A stretch of DNA of 64,000 bases, taken from NCBI GenBank assembly GCA_949126835.1, contig CASBPS010000186.1, positions 387,001-451,000 of the forward strand, given 5' to 3'. Below the pieces are notes generated by a model. The model was not told the DNA's origin, made no database searches, and worked only from the letters and a program-made list of their open reading frames with translations. This stretch comes from Anisus vortex (lineage: Eukaryota > Mollusca > Gastropoda > Planorbidae). This document shows positions 29,701-42,896 of this stretch, in pieces. The position numbers and the translations under genes were made by a program. How positions within the stretch are numbered: position 1 is the stretch's first letter; each line of letters starts with the position of its first letter.

Positions 29701-32700
29701 CTAACTACAATGTCCCACTATAGTCTATAATAAAAAAGGCTAGCGGCCTAACTACAATGTCCCACATAGTCTATATTAAAAGAGGCTAGCTGCCTAACTA
29801 CAATGCTCCACATAGTCTATAATAAAAGAGGCTAGCTGCCTAACTACAATGTCCCACATAGTCTATAATAAAAGAGGCTAGCTGCCTAACTACAATGTCC
29901 TACATAGTCTATAATAAAAGAGGCTAGCTGCCTAACTACAATGTCCCACATAGTCTATAATAAAAGAGGCTAGCTGTCTAACTACAATGTCCCACATAGT
30001 CTATAATAAAAGAGGCTAGCTGCCTAACTACAATGTCCCACATAGTCTATAATAAAAGAGGCTAGCTGCCTAACTACAATGTCCCACATAGTCTATAATA
30101 AAAGAAGCTAGCTGCCTAACTATAATGTCCCACATAGTCTATAATAAAAGAGGCTAGATGTCTAACTACAATGTCCCACATAGTCTATAATAAAAGAGGC
30201 TAGCTGCCTAACTACAATGCCCTACATAGTCTATAATAAAAGAGGCTAGCTGCCTAACTACAATGTCCTACATAGTCTATAATAAAAGAGGCAGGCTTCC
30301 TAACTACAATGTCCCACATAGTCTATAATAAAAGAGGCTAGCTGCCTAACTACAATGCCCCACATAGTCTATAATAAAAGAGACTAGCTGCCTAAATACA
30401 ATGTCCCACATAGTCTATAATAAAAGAGGCTAGCTGCCTAGCAACAATGTCCCACATAGTCTATAATAAAAGAGGCTAGCTGCCTAACTACAATGTCCCA
30501 CTATAGTCTATAATAAAAGAGGCTAGCTGCCTAACTACAATGTCCCACATAGTCTATAATAAAAGAGGCTAGCTGCCTAACTACAATATCCCACATAGTC
30601 TATAATAAAAGAGGCTAGCTGCCTAACTACAATGTCCCACATAGTCTATAATAAAAGAGGCTAGCTGCCTAACTACAATGTCCCACATAGTCTATAATAA
30701 AAGAGGCTAGCTGCCTAACTACAATGTCCCACATAGTCTATAATAAAAGAGGCTAGCTGCCTAACTACAATGTCCCACATAGTCTATAATAAAAGAGGCT
30801 AGCTGCCTAACTACAATGTCCTACATAGTCTATAATAAAAGAGGCTAGCTGCCTAACTACAATGTCCCACATAGTCTATAATAAAAGAGGCTAGCTGTCT
30901 AACTACAATGTCACACATAGTCTATAATAAAAGAGGCTAGCTGCCTAACTACAATGTCCTACATAGTCTATAATAAAAGAGGCTAGCTGCCTAACTACAA
31001 TGTCCTACATAGTCTATAATAAAAGAGGCTAGCTGTCTAACTACAATGTCCCACATAGTCTATAATAAAAGAGGCTAGCTGCCTAAATACAATGTCCCAC
31101 ATAATCTATAATAAAAGAGGCTAGCTGCCTAACTACAATGTCCCACATAGTCTATAATAAAAGAGGCTAGCTGCCTAACTACAATGTCCTACATAGTCTA
31201 TAATAAAAGAGGCAGGCTTCCTAACTACAATGTCCCACATAGTCTATAATAAAAGAGGCTAGCTGCCTAACTACAATGCCCCACATAGTCTATAATAAAA
31301 GAGACTAGCTGCCTAAATACAATGTCCCACATAGTCTATAATAAAAGAGGCTAGCTGCCTAGCAACAATGTCCCACATAGTCTATAATAAAAGAGGCTAG
31401 CTGCCTAACTACAATGTCCCACTATAGTCTATAATAAAAGAGGCTAGCTGCCTAACTACAATGTCCCACATAGTCTATAATAAAAGAGGCTAGCTGCCTA
31501 ACTACAATATCCCACATAGTCTATAATAAAAGAGGCTAGCTGCCTAACTACAATGTCCCACATAGTCTATAATAAAAGAGGCTAGCTGCCTAACTACAAT
31601 GTCCCACATAGTCTATAATAAAAGAGGCTAGCTGCCTAACTACAATGTCCCACATAGTCTATAATAAAAGAGGCTAGCTGCCTAACTACAATGTCCCACA
31701 TAGTCTATAATAAAAGAGGCTAGCTGCCTAACTACAATGTCCTACATAGTCTATAATAAAAGAGGCTAGCTGCCTAACTACAATGTCCCACATAGTCTAT
31801 AATAAAAGAGGCTAGCTGCCTAACTACAATGTCCCACTATAGTCTATAATAAAAAAGGCTAGCGGCCTAACTACAATGTCCCACATAGTCTATATTAAAA
31901 GAGGCTAGCTGCCTAACTACAATGCTCCACATAGTCTATAATAAAAGAGGCTAGCTGCCTAACTACAATGTCCCACATAGTCTATAATAAAAGAGGCTAG
32001 CTGCTTAACTACAATGTCCTACATAGTCTATAATAAAAGAGGCTAGCTGCCTAACTACAATGTCCCACATAGTCTATAATAAAAGAGGCTAGCTGTCTAA
32101 CTACAATGTCCCACATAGTCTATAATAAAAGAGGCTAGCTGCCTAACTACAATGTCCCACATAGTCTATAATAAAAGAGGCTAGCTGCCTAACTACAATG
32201 TCCCACATAGTCTATAATAAAAGAAGCTAGCTGCCTAACTATAATGTCCCAAATAGTCTATAATAAAAGAGGCTAGATGTCTAACTACAATGTCCCACAT
32301 AGTCTATAATAAAAGAGGCTAGCTGCCTAACTACAATGTCCTACATAGTCTATAATAAAAGAGGCTAGCTGCCTAACTACAATGTCCTACATAGTCTATA
32401 ATAAAAGAGGCAGGCTTCCTAACTACAATGTCCCACATAGTCTATAATAAAAGAGGCTAGCTGCCTAACTACAATGTCCTACATAGTCTATAATAAAAGA
32501 GGCTAGCTGCCTAAATACAATGTCCCACATAATCTATAATAAAATAGGCTAGCTGCCTAACTACAATGTCCCACATAGTCTATAATAAAAGAGGCTAGCT
32601 GCCTAACTACAATGTCCTACATAGTCTATAATAAAAGAGGCTAGCTGCCTAACTACAATGTCCCACATAGTCTATAATAAAAGAGGCTAGCTGCCTAACT

Positions 32701-32809
32701 ACAATGTCCCACATAGTCTATAATAAAAGAGGCTAGCTGCCTAACTACAATGTCCCACATAGTCTATAATAAAAGAGGCTAGCTGCCTAACTACAATGTC
32801 CTACACAGT

Positions 32810-35800
32810 CTATAATAAAAGAGGCTAGCTGCCTAACTACAATGTCCCACATAGTCTATAATAAAAGAGGCTAGCTGTCTAACTACCATGTCCCACATAG
32901 TCTATAATGAAAGAGGCTAGCTGCCTAACTACAATGTCCCACATAGTCTATAATAAAAGAGGCTAGCTGCCTAACTACAATGTTTCACATAGTCTATAAT
33001 AAAAGAAGCTAGCTGCCTAACTACAATGTCCCACATAGTCTATAATAAAAGAGGCTAGCTGCCTAACTACAATGTCCCACATAGTCTATAATAAAAGAAG
33101 CTAGCTGCCTAACTACAATGTCCCACATAGTCTATAATAAAAGAGGCTAGCTGCCTAACTACAATGTTCCACATAGTCTATAATAAAAGAGGCTAGCTGC
33201 CTAACTACAATGTCCCACATAGTCTATAATAAAAGAGGCTAGCTGTCTAACTACAATGTCCCACATAGTCTATAATAAAAGAGGCTAGCTGCCTAACTAC
33301 AATGTCCTACATAGTCTATAATAAAAGAGGCTAGCTGCCTAACTACAATGTCCTACATAGTCTATAATAAAAGAGGCTAGCTGTCTAACTACAATGTCCC
33401 ACATAGTCTATACTAAAAGAGGCTAGCTGCCTTACTACAATGTCCTACATAGTCTATAATAAAAGAGGCTAGCTGCCTAAATACAATGTCCCACATAATC
33501 TATAATAAAAGAGGCTAGCTGCCTAACTACAATGTCCCACATAGTCTATAATAAAAGAGGCTAGCTGCCTAACTACAATGTCCTACATAGTCTATAATAA
33601 AAGAGGCAGGCTTCCTAACTACAATGTCCCACATAGTCTATAATAAAAGAGGCTAGCTGCCTAACTACAATGCCCCACATAGTCTATAATAAAAGAGGCT
33701 AGCTGCCTAAATACAATGTCCCACATAGTCTATACTAAAAGAGGCTAGCTGCCTAGCTACAATGTCCCACATAGTCTATAATAAAAGAGGCTAGCTGCCT
33801 AACTACAATGTCCCACTATAGTCTATAATAAAAGAGGCTAGCTGCCTAACTACAATGTCCCACATAGTCTATAATAAAAGAGGCTAGCTGCCTAACTACA
33901 ATATCCCACATAGTCTATAATAAAAGAGGCTAGCTGCCTAACTACAATGTCCAACATAGTCTATAATAAAAGAGGCTAGCTGCCTAACTACAATGTCCCA
34001 CATAGTCTATAATAAAAGAGGCTAGCTGCCTAACTACAATGTCCCACATAGTCTATAATAAAAGAGGCTAGCTGCCTAACTACAATGTCCCACATAGTCT
34101 ATAATAAAAGAGGCTAGCTGCCTAACTACAATGTCCTACATAGTCTATAATAAAAGAGGCTAGCTGCCTAACTACAATGTCCTACATAGTCTATAATAAA
34201 AGAGGCTAGCTGCCTAACTACAATGTCCCACTATAGTCTATAATAAAAAAGGCTAGCGGCCTAACTACAATGTCCCACATAGTCTATTTAAAAGAGGCTA
34301 GCTGCCTAACTACAATGCTCCACATAGTCTATAATAAAAGAGGCTAGCTGCCTAACTACAATGACCCACATAGTCTATAATAAAAGAGGCTAGCTGCCTA
34401 ACTACAATGTCCTACATAGTCTATAATAAAAGAGGCTAGCTGCCTAACTACAATGTCCCACATAGTCTATAATAAAAGAGGCTAGCTGTCTAACTACAAT
34501 GTCCCACATAGTCTATAATAAAAGAGGCTAGCTGGCTTACTACAATGTCCTACATAGTCTATAATAAAAGAGGCTAGCTGCCTAACTACAATGTCCTACA
34601 AAAACTATAAAAAAAGAGGCTAGCTGCCTAACTACAATGTCCCACATAGTCTATAATAAAAGAGGCTAGCTGCCTTACTACAATGTCCTACATAGTCTAT
34701 AATAAAAGAGGCTAGCTGCCTAACTACAATGTCCCACATAGTCTATAATAAAAGAGGCTAGCTGCCTAACTACAATGTCCTACATAGTCTATAATAAAAG
34801 AGGCTAGCTTCCTAACTACAATGTCCCACATAGTCTATAATAAAAGAGGCTAGCTGCCTAACTAAAATGTCTTACATATTCTATAATAAAAGAGGCTAGC
34901 TGCCTAAATACAATGTCCCACATAGTCTATAATAAAAGAGGCTAGCTGCCTAGCTACAATGTCCCACATAGTCTATAATAAAAGAGGCTAGCTGCCTAAC
35001 TACAATGTCCCACTATAGTCTATAATAAAAAAGGCTAGCTGCCTAACTACAATGTCCCACATAGTCTTTAATAGAAGAGGCTAGCTGCCTAACTACAATG
35101 TCCCACATAGTCTATAATAAAAGAGGCTAGCTGCCTTACTACAATGTCCCACATAGTCTATAATAAAAAAGGCTAGCTGCCTAACTACAATGTCCCACAT
35201 AGTAAATAATAAAAGAGGCTAGCTGCCTAACTACAATGTCCCACATAGTCTATAATAAAAGAGGCTAGCTGCCTAACTACAATGTCCCACATAATCTATA
35301 ATAAAAGAGGCTAGCTGCCTAACTACAATGTCCCACATAGTCTATAATAAAAGAGGCTAGCTGCCTAAATACAATGTCCCACATAGTCTATAATAAAAGA
35401 GGCTAGCTGCCTAGCTACAATGTCCCACATAGTCTATAATAAAAGAGGCTAGCTGCCTAACTACAATGTCCCACTATAGTCTATAATAAAAAAGGTTAGC
35501 TGCCTAACTACAATGTCCCACATAGTCTATAATAAAAGAGGCTAGCTGCCTAACTACAACGTCCCACATAGTCTATAATAAAAGAGGCTAGCTGCCTAAC
35601 TACAATATCCCACTATAGTCTTTAATAAAAGAGGCTAGCTGTCTAACTACAATGTCCCACATAGTCTATAATAAAAGAGGCTAGCTGCCTAACTACAATG
35701 TCCCACATAGTCTTTAATAAAAGAGGCTAGCTGCCTAACTACAATGTCCCACATAGTCTATAATAAAAGAGGCTAGCTGTCTAACTACAATGTCCCACAT

Positions 35801-37068
35801 AGTCTATAATAAAAGAGGCTAGCTGCCTTACTACAATGTCCTACATAGTCTATAATAAAAGAGGCTAGCTGCCTAAATACAATGTCCCACATAATCTATA
35901 ATAAAAGAGGCTAGCTGCCTAACTACAATGTCCCACATAGTCTATAATAAAAGAGGCTAGCTGCCTAACTACAATGTCCTACATAGTCTATAATAAAAGA
36001 GGCAGGCTTCCTAACTACAATGTCCCACATAGTCTATAATAAAAGAGGCTAGCTGCCTAACTACAATGCCCCACATAGTCTATAATAAAAGAGGCTAGCT
36101 GCCTAAATACAATGTCCCACATAGTCTATAATAAAAGAGGCTAGCTGCCTAGCTACAATGTCCCACATAGTCTATAATAAAAGAGGCTAGCTGCCTAACT
36201 ACAATGTCTTACTATAGTCTATAATAAAAGAGGCTAGCTGCCTAACTACACTGTCCCACATAGTCTATAATAAAAGAGGCTAGCTGCCTAACTACAATGT
36301 CCCACATAGTCTATAATAAAAGAGGCTAGCTGCCTAACTACAATGTCCCACATAGTCTATAATAAAAGAGGCTAGCTGCCTAACTACAATGTCCTACATA
36401 GTCTATAATAAAAGAGGCTAGCTGCCTAACTACAATGTCCTACATAGTCTATAATAAAAGAGGCTAGCTGCCTAACTACAATGTCCCACTATAGTCTATA
36501 ATAAAAAAGGCTAGCGGCCTAACTACAATGTCCCACATAGTCTATATTAAAAGAGGCTAGCTGCCTAACTACAATGCTCCACATAGTCTATAATAAAAGA
36601 GGCTAGCTGCCTAACTACAATGACCCACATAGTCTATAATAAAAGAGGCTAGCTGCCTAACTACAATGTCCTACATAGTCTATAATAAAAGAGGCTAGCT
36701 GCCTAACTACAATGTCCCACATAGTCTATAATAAAAGAGGCTAGCTGTCTAACTACAATGTCCCACATAGTCTATAATAAAAGAGGCTAGCTGGCTTACT
36801 ACAATGTCCTACATAGTCTATAATAAAAGAGGCTAGCTGCCTAACTACAATGTCCTACAAAAACTATAAAAAAAGAGGCTAGCTGCCTAACTACAATGTC
36901 CCACATAGTCTATAATAAAAGAGGCTAGCTGCCTTACTACAATGTCCTACATAGTCTATAATAAAATAGGCTAGCTGCCTAACTACAATGTCCCACATAG
37001 TCTATAATAAAAGAGGCTAGCTGCCTAACTACAATGTCCTACATAGTCTATAATAAAAGAGGCTAGCT
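32810..37068 (+). repeat. Higher-order block C, copy 1 (partner right of the transposon nest)
   Basis: This block matches about 53453-57710 at an offset of 20,643 bp, even though the transposon nest lies between. Rare shared variants are TATACTAAAAG (33411 and 54054) and the deletion form CTATTTAAAAG (34284 and 54927). Inside, a 2,257-bp unit (about 49 monomers) is repeated: the CTAGCGGCC monomer falls near 34256 and 36513, followed each time by ATGCTCCAC, ATGACCCAC, GGCTTACTAC, ACAAAAACTATAAA and TGTCTTACAT. The match ends where this copy reads GCTTCC and the partner GCTGCC. Confidence 0.8.
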
Positions 37069-40000
37069 TCCTAACTACAATGTCCCACATAGTCTATAAT
37101 AAAAGAGGCTAGCTGCCTAACTAAAATGTCTTACATAGTCTATAATAAAAGAGACTAGCTGCCTAAATACAATGTCCCACATAGTCTATAATAAAAGAGG
37201 CTAGCTGCCTAGCTACAATGTCCCACATAGTCTATAATAAAAGAGGCTAGCTGCCTAACTACAATGTCCCACTATAGTCTATAATAAAAAAGGCTAGCTG
37301 CCTAACTACAATGTCCCACATAGTCTTTAATAGAAGAGGCTAGCTGCCTAACTACAATGTCCCACATAGTCTATAATAAAAGAGGCTAGCTGCCTTACTA
37401 CAATGTCCCACATAGTCTATAATAAAAAAGGCTAGCTGCCTAACTACAATGTCCCACATAGTAAATAATAAAAGAGGCTAGCTGCCTAACTACAATGTCC
37501 CACATAGTCTATAATAAAAGAGGCTAGCTGCCTAACTACAATGTCCCACATAATCTATAATAAAAGAGGCTAGCTGCCTAACTACAATGTCCCACATAGT
37601 CTATAATAAAAGAGGCTAGCTGCCTAAATACAATGTCCCACATAGTCTATAATAAAAGAGGCTAGCTGCCTAGCTACAATGTCCCACATAGTCTATAATA
37701 AAAGAGGCTAGCTGCCTAACTACAATGTCCCACTATAGTCTATAATAAAAGAGGCTAGCTGCCTAACTACAATGTCCCACATAGTCTATAATAAAAGAGG
37801 CTAGCTGCCTAACTACAACGTCCCACATAGTCTATAATAAAAGAGGCTAGCTGCCTAACTACAATATCCCACTATAGTCTTTAATAAAAGAGGCTAGCTG
37901 TCTAACTACAATGTCCCACATAGTCTATAATAAAAGAGGCTAGCTGCCTAACTACAATGTCCCACATAGTCTTTAATAAAAGAGGCTAGCTGCCTAACTA
38001 CAATGTCCCACATAGTCTATAATAAAAGAGGCTAGCTGCCTAACTACAATGTCCCACATAGTCTATAATAAAAGAGGTCAGCTGCCTAACTACAATGTCC
38101 CACATAGTCTATAATAAAAGAGGCTAGCTGCCTAATACAATGTCCTACATAGTCTATAATAAAAGAAGCTAGCTGCCTAACTACAATGTCCCACATACTC
38201 TATAATAAAAGAGGCTAGCTGCCAAACTACAATGTCCCACATAGTCTATAATAAAAGAGGCTAGCTGCCTAACTACAATGTCCCACATAGTCTATAATAA
38301 AAGAGGCTAGCTGTCTAACTACAATGTCCCACATAGTCTATAATAAAAGAGGCTAGCTGGCTTACTACAATGTCCTACATAGTCTATAATAAAAGAGGCT
38401 AGCTGCCTAACTACAATGTCTTACAAAAACTATAAAAAAAGAGGCTAGCTGCCTAACTACAATGTCCCACATAGTCTATAATAATAGAGGCTAACTGCCT
38501 TACTACAATGTCCTACATAGTCTATAATAAAAGAGGCTAGCTGCCTAACTACAATGTCCCACATAGTCTATAATAAAAGAGGCTAGCTGCCTAACTACAA
38601 TGTCCTACATAGTCTATAATAAAAGAGGCTAGCTTCCTAACTACAATGTCCCACATAGTCTATAATAAAAGAGGCTAGCTGCCTAACTACAATGTCTTAC
38701 ATAGTCTATAATAAAAGAGGCTAGCTGCCTAAATACAATGTCCCACATAGTCTATAATAAAAGAGGCTAGCTGCCTAGCTACAATGTCCCACATAGTCTA
38801 TAATAAAAGAGGCTAGCTGCCTAACTACAATGTCCCACTATAGTCTATAATAAAAAAGGCTAGCTGCCTAACTACAATGTCCCACATAGTCTATAATAGA
38901 AGAGGCTAGCTGCCTAACTACAATGTCCCACATAGTCTATAATAAAAGAGGCTAGCTGCCTTACTACAATGTCCCACATAGTCTATAATAAAAAAGGCTA
39001 GCTGCCTAACTACAATGTCCCACATAGTAAATAATAAAAGAGGCTAGCTGCCTAACTACAATGTCCCACATAGTCTATAATAAAAGAGGCTAGCTGCCTA
39101 ACTACAATGTCCCACATAGTCTATAATAAAAGAGGCTAGCTGCCTAACTACAATGTCCCACATAGTCTATAATAAAAGAGGCTAGCTGCCTAGCTACAAT
39201 GTCCCACATAGTCTATAATAAAAGAGGCTAGCTGCCTAACTACAATGTCCCACATAGTCTATAATAAAAGAGGCTAGCTGCCTAACTACAATGTCCCACA
39301 TAGTCTATAATAAAAGAGGCTAGCTGCCTAACTACAACGTCCCACATAGTCTATAATAAAAGAGGCTAGCTGCCTAACTACAATATCCCACTATAGTCTA
39401 TAATAAAAGAGGCTAGCTGTCTAACTACAATGTCCCACATAGTCTATAATAAAAGAGGCTAGCTGCCTAACTACAATGTCCCACATAGTCTTTAATAAAA
39501 GAGGCTAGCTGCCTAACTACAATGTCCCACATAGTCTATAATAAAAGAAGCTAGCTGCCTAACTACAATGTCCCTCATAGTCTATAATAAAAGAGGTCAG
39601 CTGCCTAACTACAATGTCCCACATAGTCTATAATAAAAGAGGCTAGCTGCCTAATACAATGTCCCACATAGTCTATAATAAAAGAGGCTAGCTGCCTAAC
39701 TACAATGTCCCACAAAGTCTATAATAAAAGAGGCTAGCTGCCTAACTACAATGGCCCACATAGTCTATAATAAAAGAGGCTAGCTGCCTAACTACAACGT
39801 CCCACATAGTCTATAATAAAAGAGGCTAGCTGCCTAACTACAATATCCCACTATAGTCTATAATAAAAGAGGCTAGCTGTCTAACTACAATGTCCCACAT
39901 AGTCTATAATAAAAGAGGCTAGCTGCCTAACTACAATGTCCCACATATTCTATAATAAAAGAGGCTAGCTGCCTAACTACAATGTCCCACATAGTCTATA

Positions 40001-40259
40001 ATAAAAGAGGCTAGCTGCCTAACTACAATGTCCTACACAGTCTATAATAAAAGAGGCTAGCTGCCTAACTACAATGTCCCACATAGTCTATAATAAAAGA
40101 GGCTAGCTGTCTAACTACCATGTCCCACATAGTCTATAATGAAAGAGGCTAGCTGCCTAACTACAATGTCCCACATAGTCTATAATAAAAGAGGCTAGCT
40201 GCCTAACTATAATGTCCCACATAGTCTATAATAAAAGAGGCTAGCTGCCTAACTACAAT

Positions 40260-42033
40260 GTCCCACATAGTCTATAATAAAAGAGGCTAGCTGCCTAACT
40301 ACAATGTCCCACTATAGTCTATAATAAAAAAGGCTAGCGGCCTAACTACAATGTCCCACATAGTCTATATTAAAAGAGGCTAGCTGCCTAACTACAATGC
40401 TCCACATAGTCTATAATAAAAGAGGCTAGCTGCCTAACTACAATGTCCCACATAGTCTATAATAAAAGAGGCTAGCTGCCTAACTACAATGTCCTACATA
40501 GTCTATAATAAAAGAGGCTAGCTGCCTAACTACAATGTCCCACATAGTCTATAATAAAAGAGGCTAGCTGTCTAACTACAATGTCCCACATAGTCTATAA
40601 TAAAAGAGGCTAGCTGCCTAACTACAATGTCCCACATAGTCTATAATAAAAGAGGCTAGCTGCCTAACTACAATGTCCCACATAGTCTATAATAAAAGAA
40701 GCTAGCTGCCTAACTATAATGTCCCACATAGTCTATAATAAAAGAGGCTAGATGTCTAACTACAATGTCCCACATAGTCTATAATAAAAGAGGCTAGCTG
40801 CCTAACTACAATGTCCTACATAGTCTATAATAAAAGAGGCTAGCTGCCTAACTACAATGTCCTACATAGTCTATAATAAAAGAGGCAGGCTTCCTAACTA
40901 CAATGTCCCACATAGTCTATAATAAAAGAGACTAGCTGCCTAAATACAATGTCCCACATAGTCTATAATAAAAGAGGCTAGCTGCCTAGCAACAATGTCC
41001 CACATAGTCTATAATAAAAGTGGCTAGCTGCCTAACTACAATGTCCCACTATAGTCTATAATAAAAGAGGCTAGCTGCCTAACTACAATGTCCCACATAG
41101 TCTATAATAAAAGAGGCTAGCTGCCTAACTACAATATCCCACATAGTCTATAATAAAAGAGGCTAGCTGCCTAACTACAATGTCCCACATAGTCTATAAT
41201 AAAAGAGGCTAGCTGCCTAACTACAATGTCCCACATAGTCTATAATAAAAGAGGCTAGCTGCCTAACTACAATGTCCCACATAGTCTATAATAAAAGAGG
41301 CTAGCTGCCTAACGACAATGTCCCACATAGTCTATAATAAAAGAGGCTAGCTGCCTAACTACAATGTCCCACATAGTCTATAATGAAAGAGGCTAGCTGC
41401 CTAAATACAATGTCCCACATAGTCTATAATAAAAGAGGCTAGCTGCCTAACTACAATGTCCCACATAGTCTATAATAAAAGAGGCTAACTGCCTAACTAC
41501 AATGTCCCACTATAGTCTATAATAAAAAAGGCTAGCTGCCTAACTACAATGTCCCACATAATCTATAATAAAAGAGGCTAGCTGCCTAACTACAATGTCC
41601 TTCATAGTCTATAATAAAAGAGGCTAGCTGCCTAACTACAATGTCCCACATAGTCTATAATAAAAGAGGCTAGCTGCCTAACTACAATGTCCCACATAGT
41701 CTATAATAAAAGAGGCTAGCTGCCTAACTACAATGTCCCACTATAGTCTATAATAAAAAAGGCTAGCTGTCTAACTACAATGTCCCACATAGTCTATAAT
41801 AAAAGAGGCTAGCTGCCTAACTACAATGTCCTACATAGTTTATAATAAAAGAGGCTAGCTGCCTAACTACAATGTCCTACATAGTCTATAATAAAAGAGG
41901 CTAGCTGCCTAACTACAATGTCCCACATAGTCTATAATAAAAGAGGCTAGCTGCCTAACTACAATGTCCTTCATAGTCTATAATAAAAGAGGCTAGCTGC
42001 CTAAATACAATGTCCCACATAATCTATAATAAA
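40260..42033 (+). repeat. Higher-order block D, copy 1 (left of the transposon nest)
   Basis: This block matches about 49524-51297 at a constant offset of 9,264 bp. Shared markers are CTAGCGGCC (40338 and 49602), AACGACAATG (41311 and 50575), GGCTAACT (41483 and 50747) and the CTTCATAG monomers. It ends where this copy reads AAAATAGG and the partner AAAAGAGAC. A third copy of the AACGACAATG to CTTCATAG part begins near 63,600 and runs off the right edge. Confidence 0.75.
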
Positions 42034-42757
42034 ATAGGCTAGCTGCCTAACTACAATGTCCCACTATAGTCTATAATAAAAGAGGCTAGCTGCCTAACTA
42101 CAATGTCCCACATAGTCTATAATAAAAGAGGCTAGCTGCCTAACTACAATGTCCCACATAGTCTATAATAAAAGAGGCTAGCTGCCTAGCTACAATGTCC
42201 CACATAGTCTATAATAAAAGAGGCTAGCTGCCTAACTACAATGTCCCACTATAGTCTATAATAAAAAAGGCTAGCTGCCTAACTACAATGTCCCACATAG
42301 TCTATAATAAAAGAGGCTAGCTGCCTAACTACAACGTCCCACATAGTCTATAATAAAAGAGGCTAGCTGCCTAACTACAATATCCCACTATAGTCTATAA
42401 TAAAAGAGGCTAGCTGTCTAACTACAATGTCCCACATAGTCTATAATAAAAGAGGCTAGCTGCCTAACTACAATGTCCCACATAGTCTTTAATAAAAGAG
42501 GCTAGCTGCCTAACTATAATGTCCCACATAGTCTATAATAAAAGAGGCTAGCTGCCTAACTACAATGTCCCACATAGTCTATAATAAAAGAGGCTAGCTG
42601 CCTAACTACAATGTCCCACATAGTCTATAATAAAAGAGGCTAGCTGCCTAACTACAATGTCCCACATAGTCTATAATAAAAGAGGCTAGCTGTCTAACTA
42701 CAATGTCCCACATAGTCTATAATAAAAGAGGCTAGCTGCCTAACTACAATGTCCCAC

Positions 42758-42763
42758 ATAGTC
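42758..42763. repeat. Left target-site duplication of the outer hAT (ATAGTC)
   Basis: The last six satellite bases before the element are ATAGTC, and the same six bases follow the right terminus at 46353-46358. In the uninterrupted monomer the sequence runs ACATAGTCTATAAT with ATAGTC once, so the second copy is extra. This supports a transposition event that duplicated 6 bp inside the small dyad ATAG-T-CTAT. Six bases is shorter than the 8 bp usual for hAT elements. Confidence 0.75.
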
Positions 42764-42776
42764 CAGACCTGCCTAC
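42764..42776 (+). repeat. Outer hAT left terminal inverted repeat, 13 bp
   Basis: CAGACCTGCCTAC is the perfect reverse complement of the right terminus at 46340-46352. Inward of 13 bp the two ends agree only loosely (CCCCCCAC against TCTCCCGC). Its CTGCCTA core (42769-42775) also occurs in each satellite monomer. Confidence 0.9.
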
Positions 42777-42790
42777 CCCCCACTGGACCA

Positions 42791-42843
42791 ATGAGGGAGA
42801 CAGAGGCTAGTTATGTGGGAGATTTTCCAACTGATGAGGGAGA
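42791..42843 (+). repeat. Subterminal triple repeat ATGWGGGAGA, candidate transposase-binding sites
   Basis: ATGAGGGAGA (42791-42800), ATGTGGGAGA (42813-42822) and ATGAGGGAGA (42834-42843) lie 22 and 21 bp apart, about two helical turns, so they would face the same side of the DNA. A related ATGCGGGAGA is found at the other end (46330-46339). hAT transposases are known to bind short subterminal repeats; that these serve so is inference. Between the first two copies lie AGAGGCTAG (42802-42810) and TATGTGGGA (42812-42820), words also found in the satellite monomer, the second on its reverse strand. Confidence 0.55.
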
Positions 42844-42896
42844 TTTAGAGCAGCATAATAAAAATGCATAATAATATAATTATAATTATACACAAA
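42844..42896. other. AT-rich left interior of the outer hAT
   Basis: This short AT-rich stretch lies between the subterminal repeats and the transposase remnant. It would be the 3' untranslated part of the leftward transposase gene. I see nothing specific in it. Confidence 0.4.

Larger units (their letters stand above)
1..42763 (+). repeat. Left satellite array, 46-bp monomer (about 930 copies)
   Basis: The stretch is an uninterrupted head-to-tail tandem array. The monomer opens with CTGCCTAACTACAATG, carries TCCCACATAGTC in the middle and TATAATAAAAGAGG near the end, and closes on CTAG, giving about 39% GC and no CpG in the consensus. The junction between monomers forms a GCTAGC palindrome (an NheI site). 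Recurrent variants include an extra T (CACTATAGTC, 47 bp), a one-base deletion (CTAATACAATG, 45 bp), CTGTCTAAC, CAACGTCCC, GTCTTTAAT, GGTCAGCTG, GCAGGCTTCC, CTAGCGGCC, ATGCTCCAC and a strongly altered monomer with ACAAAAACTATAAA. These variants recur in fixed order, so higher-order blocks are present. Stops occur in every frame, and 46 is not a multiple of 3, so no protein is encoded. No other gene or element is visible in this interval. The array runs off the left edge of the window. Confidence 0.98.

Noticed and set aside
1..42763. CRISPR array
   Set aside because: The repeats are contiguous with no unique spacers between them, over a thousand copies long, without cas genes, and the surroundings are eukaryotic transposons.
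1..42763. Bacterial-type -10 boxes (TATAAT) or TATA boxes in each monomer
   Set aside because: The word is part of the satellite consensus, with no paired -35 element or gene downstream; a eukaryotic setting makes the bacterial reading irrelevant.
42764..42776. An 8-bp target duplication for the outer hAT by shifting the ends
   Set aside because: Shifting breaks the perfect 13-bp inverted ends, and the two additional bases do not match (AC against TG).
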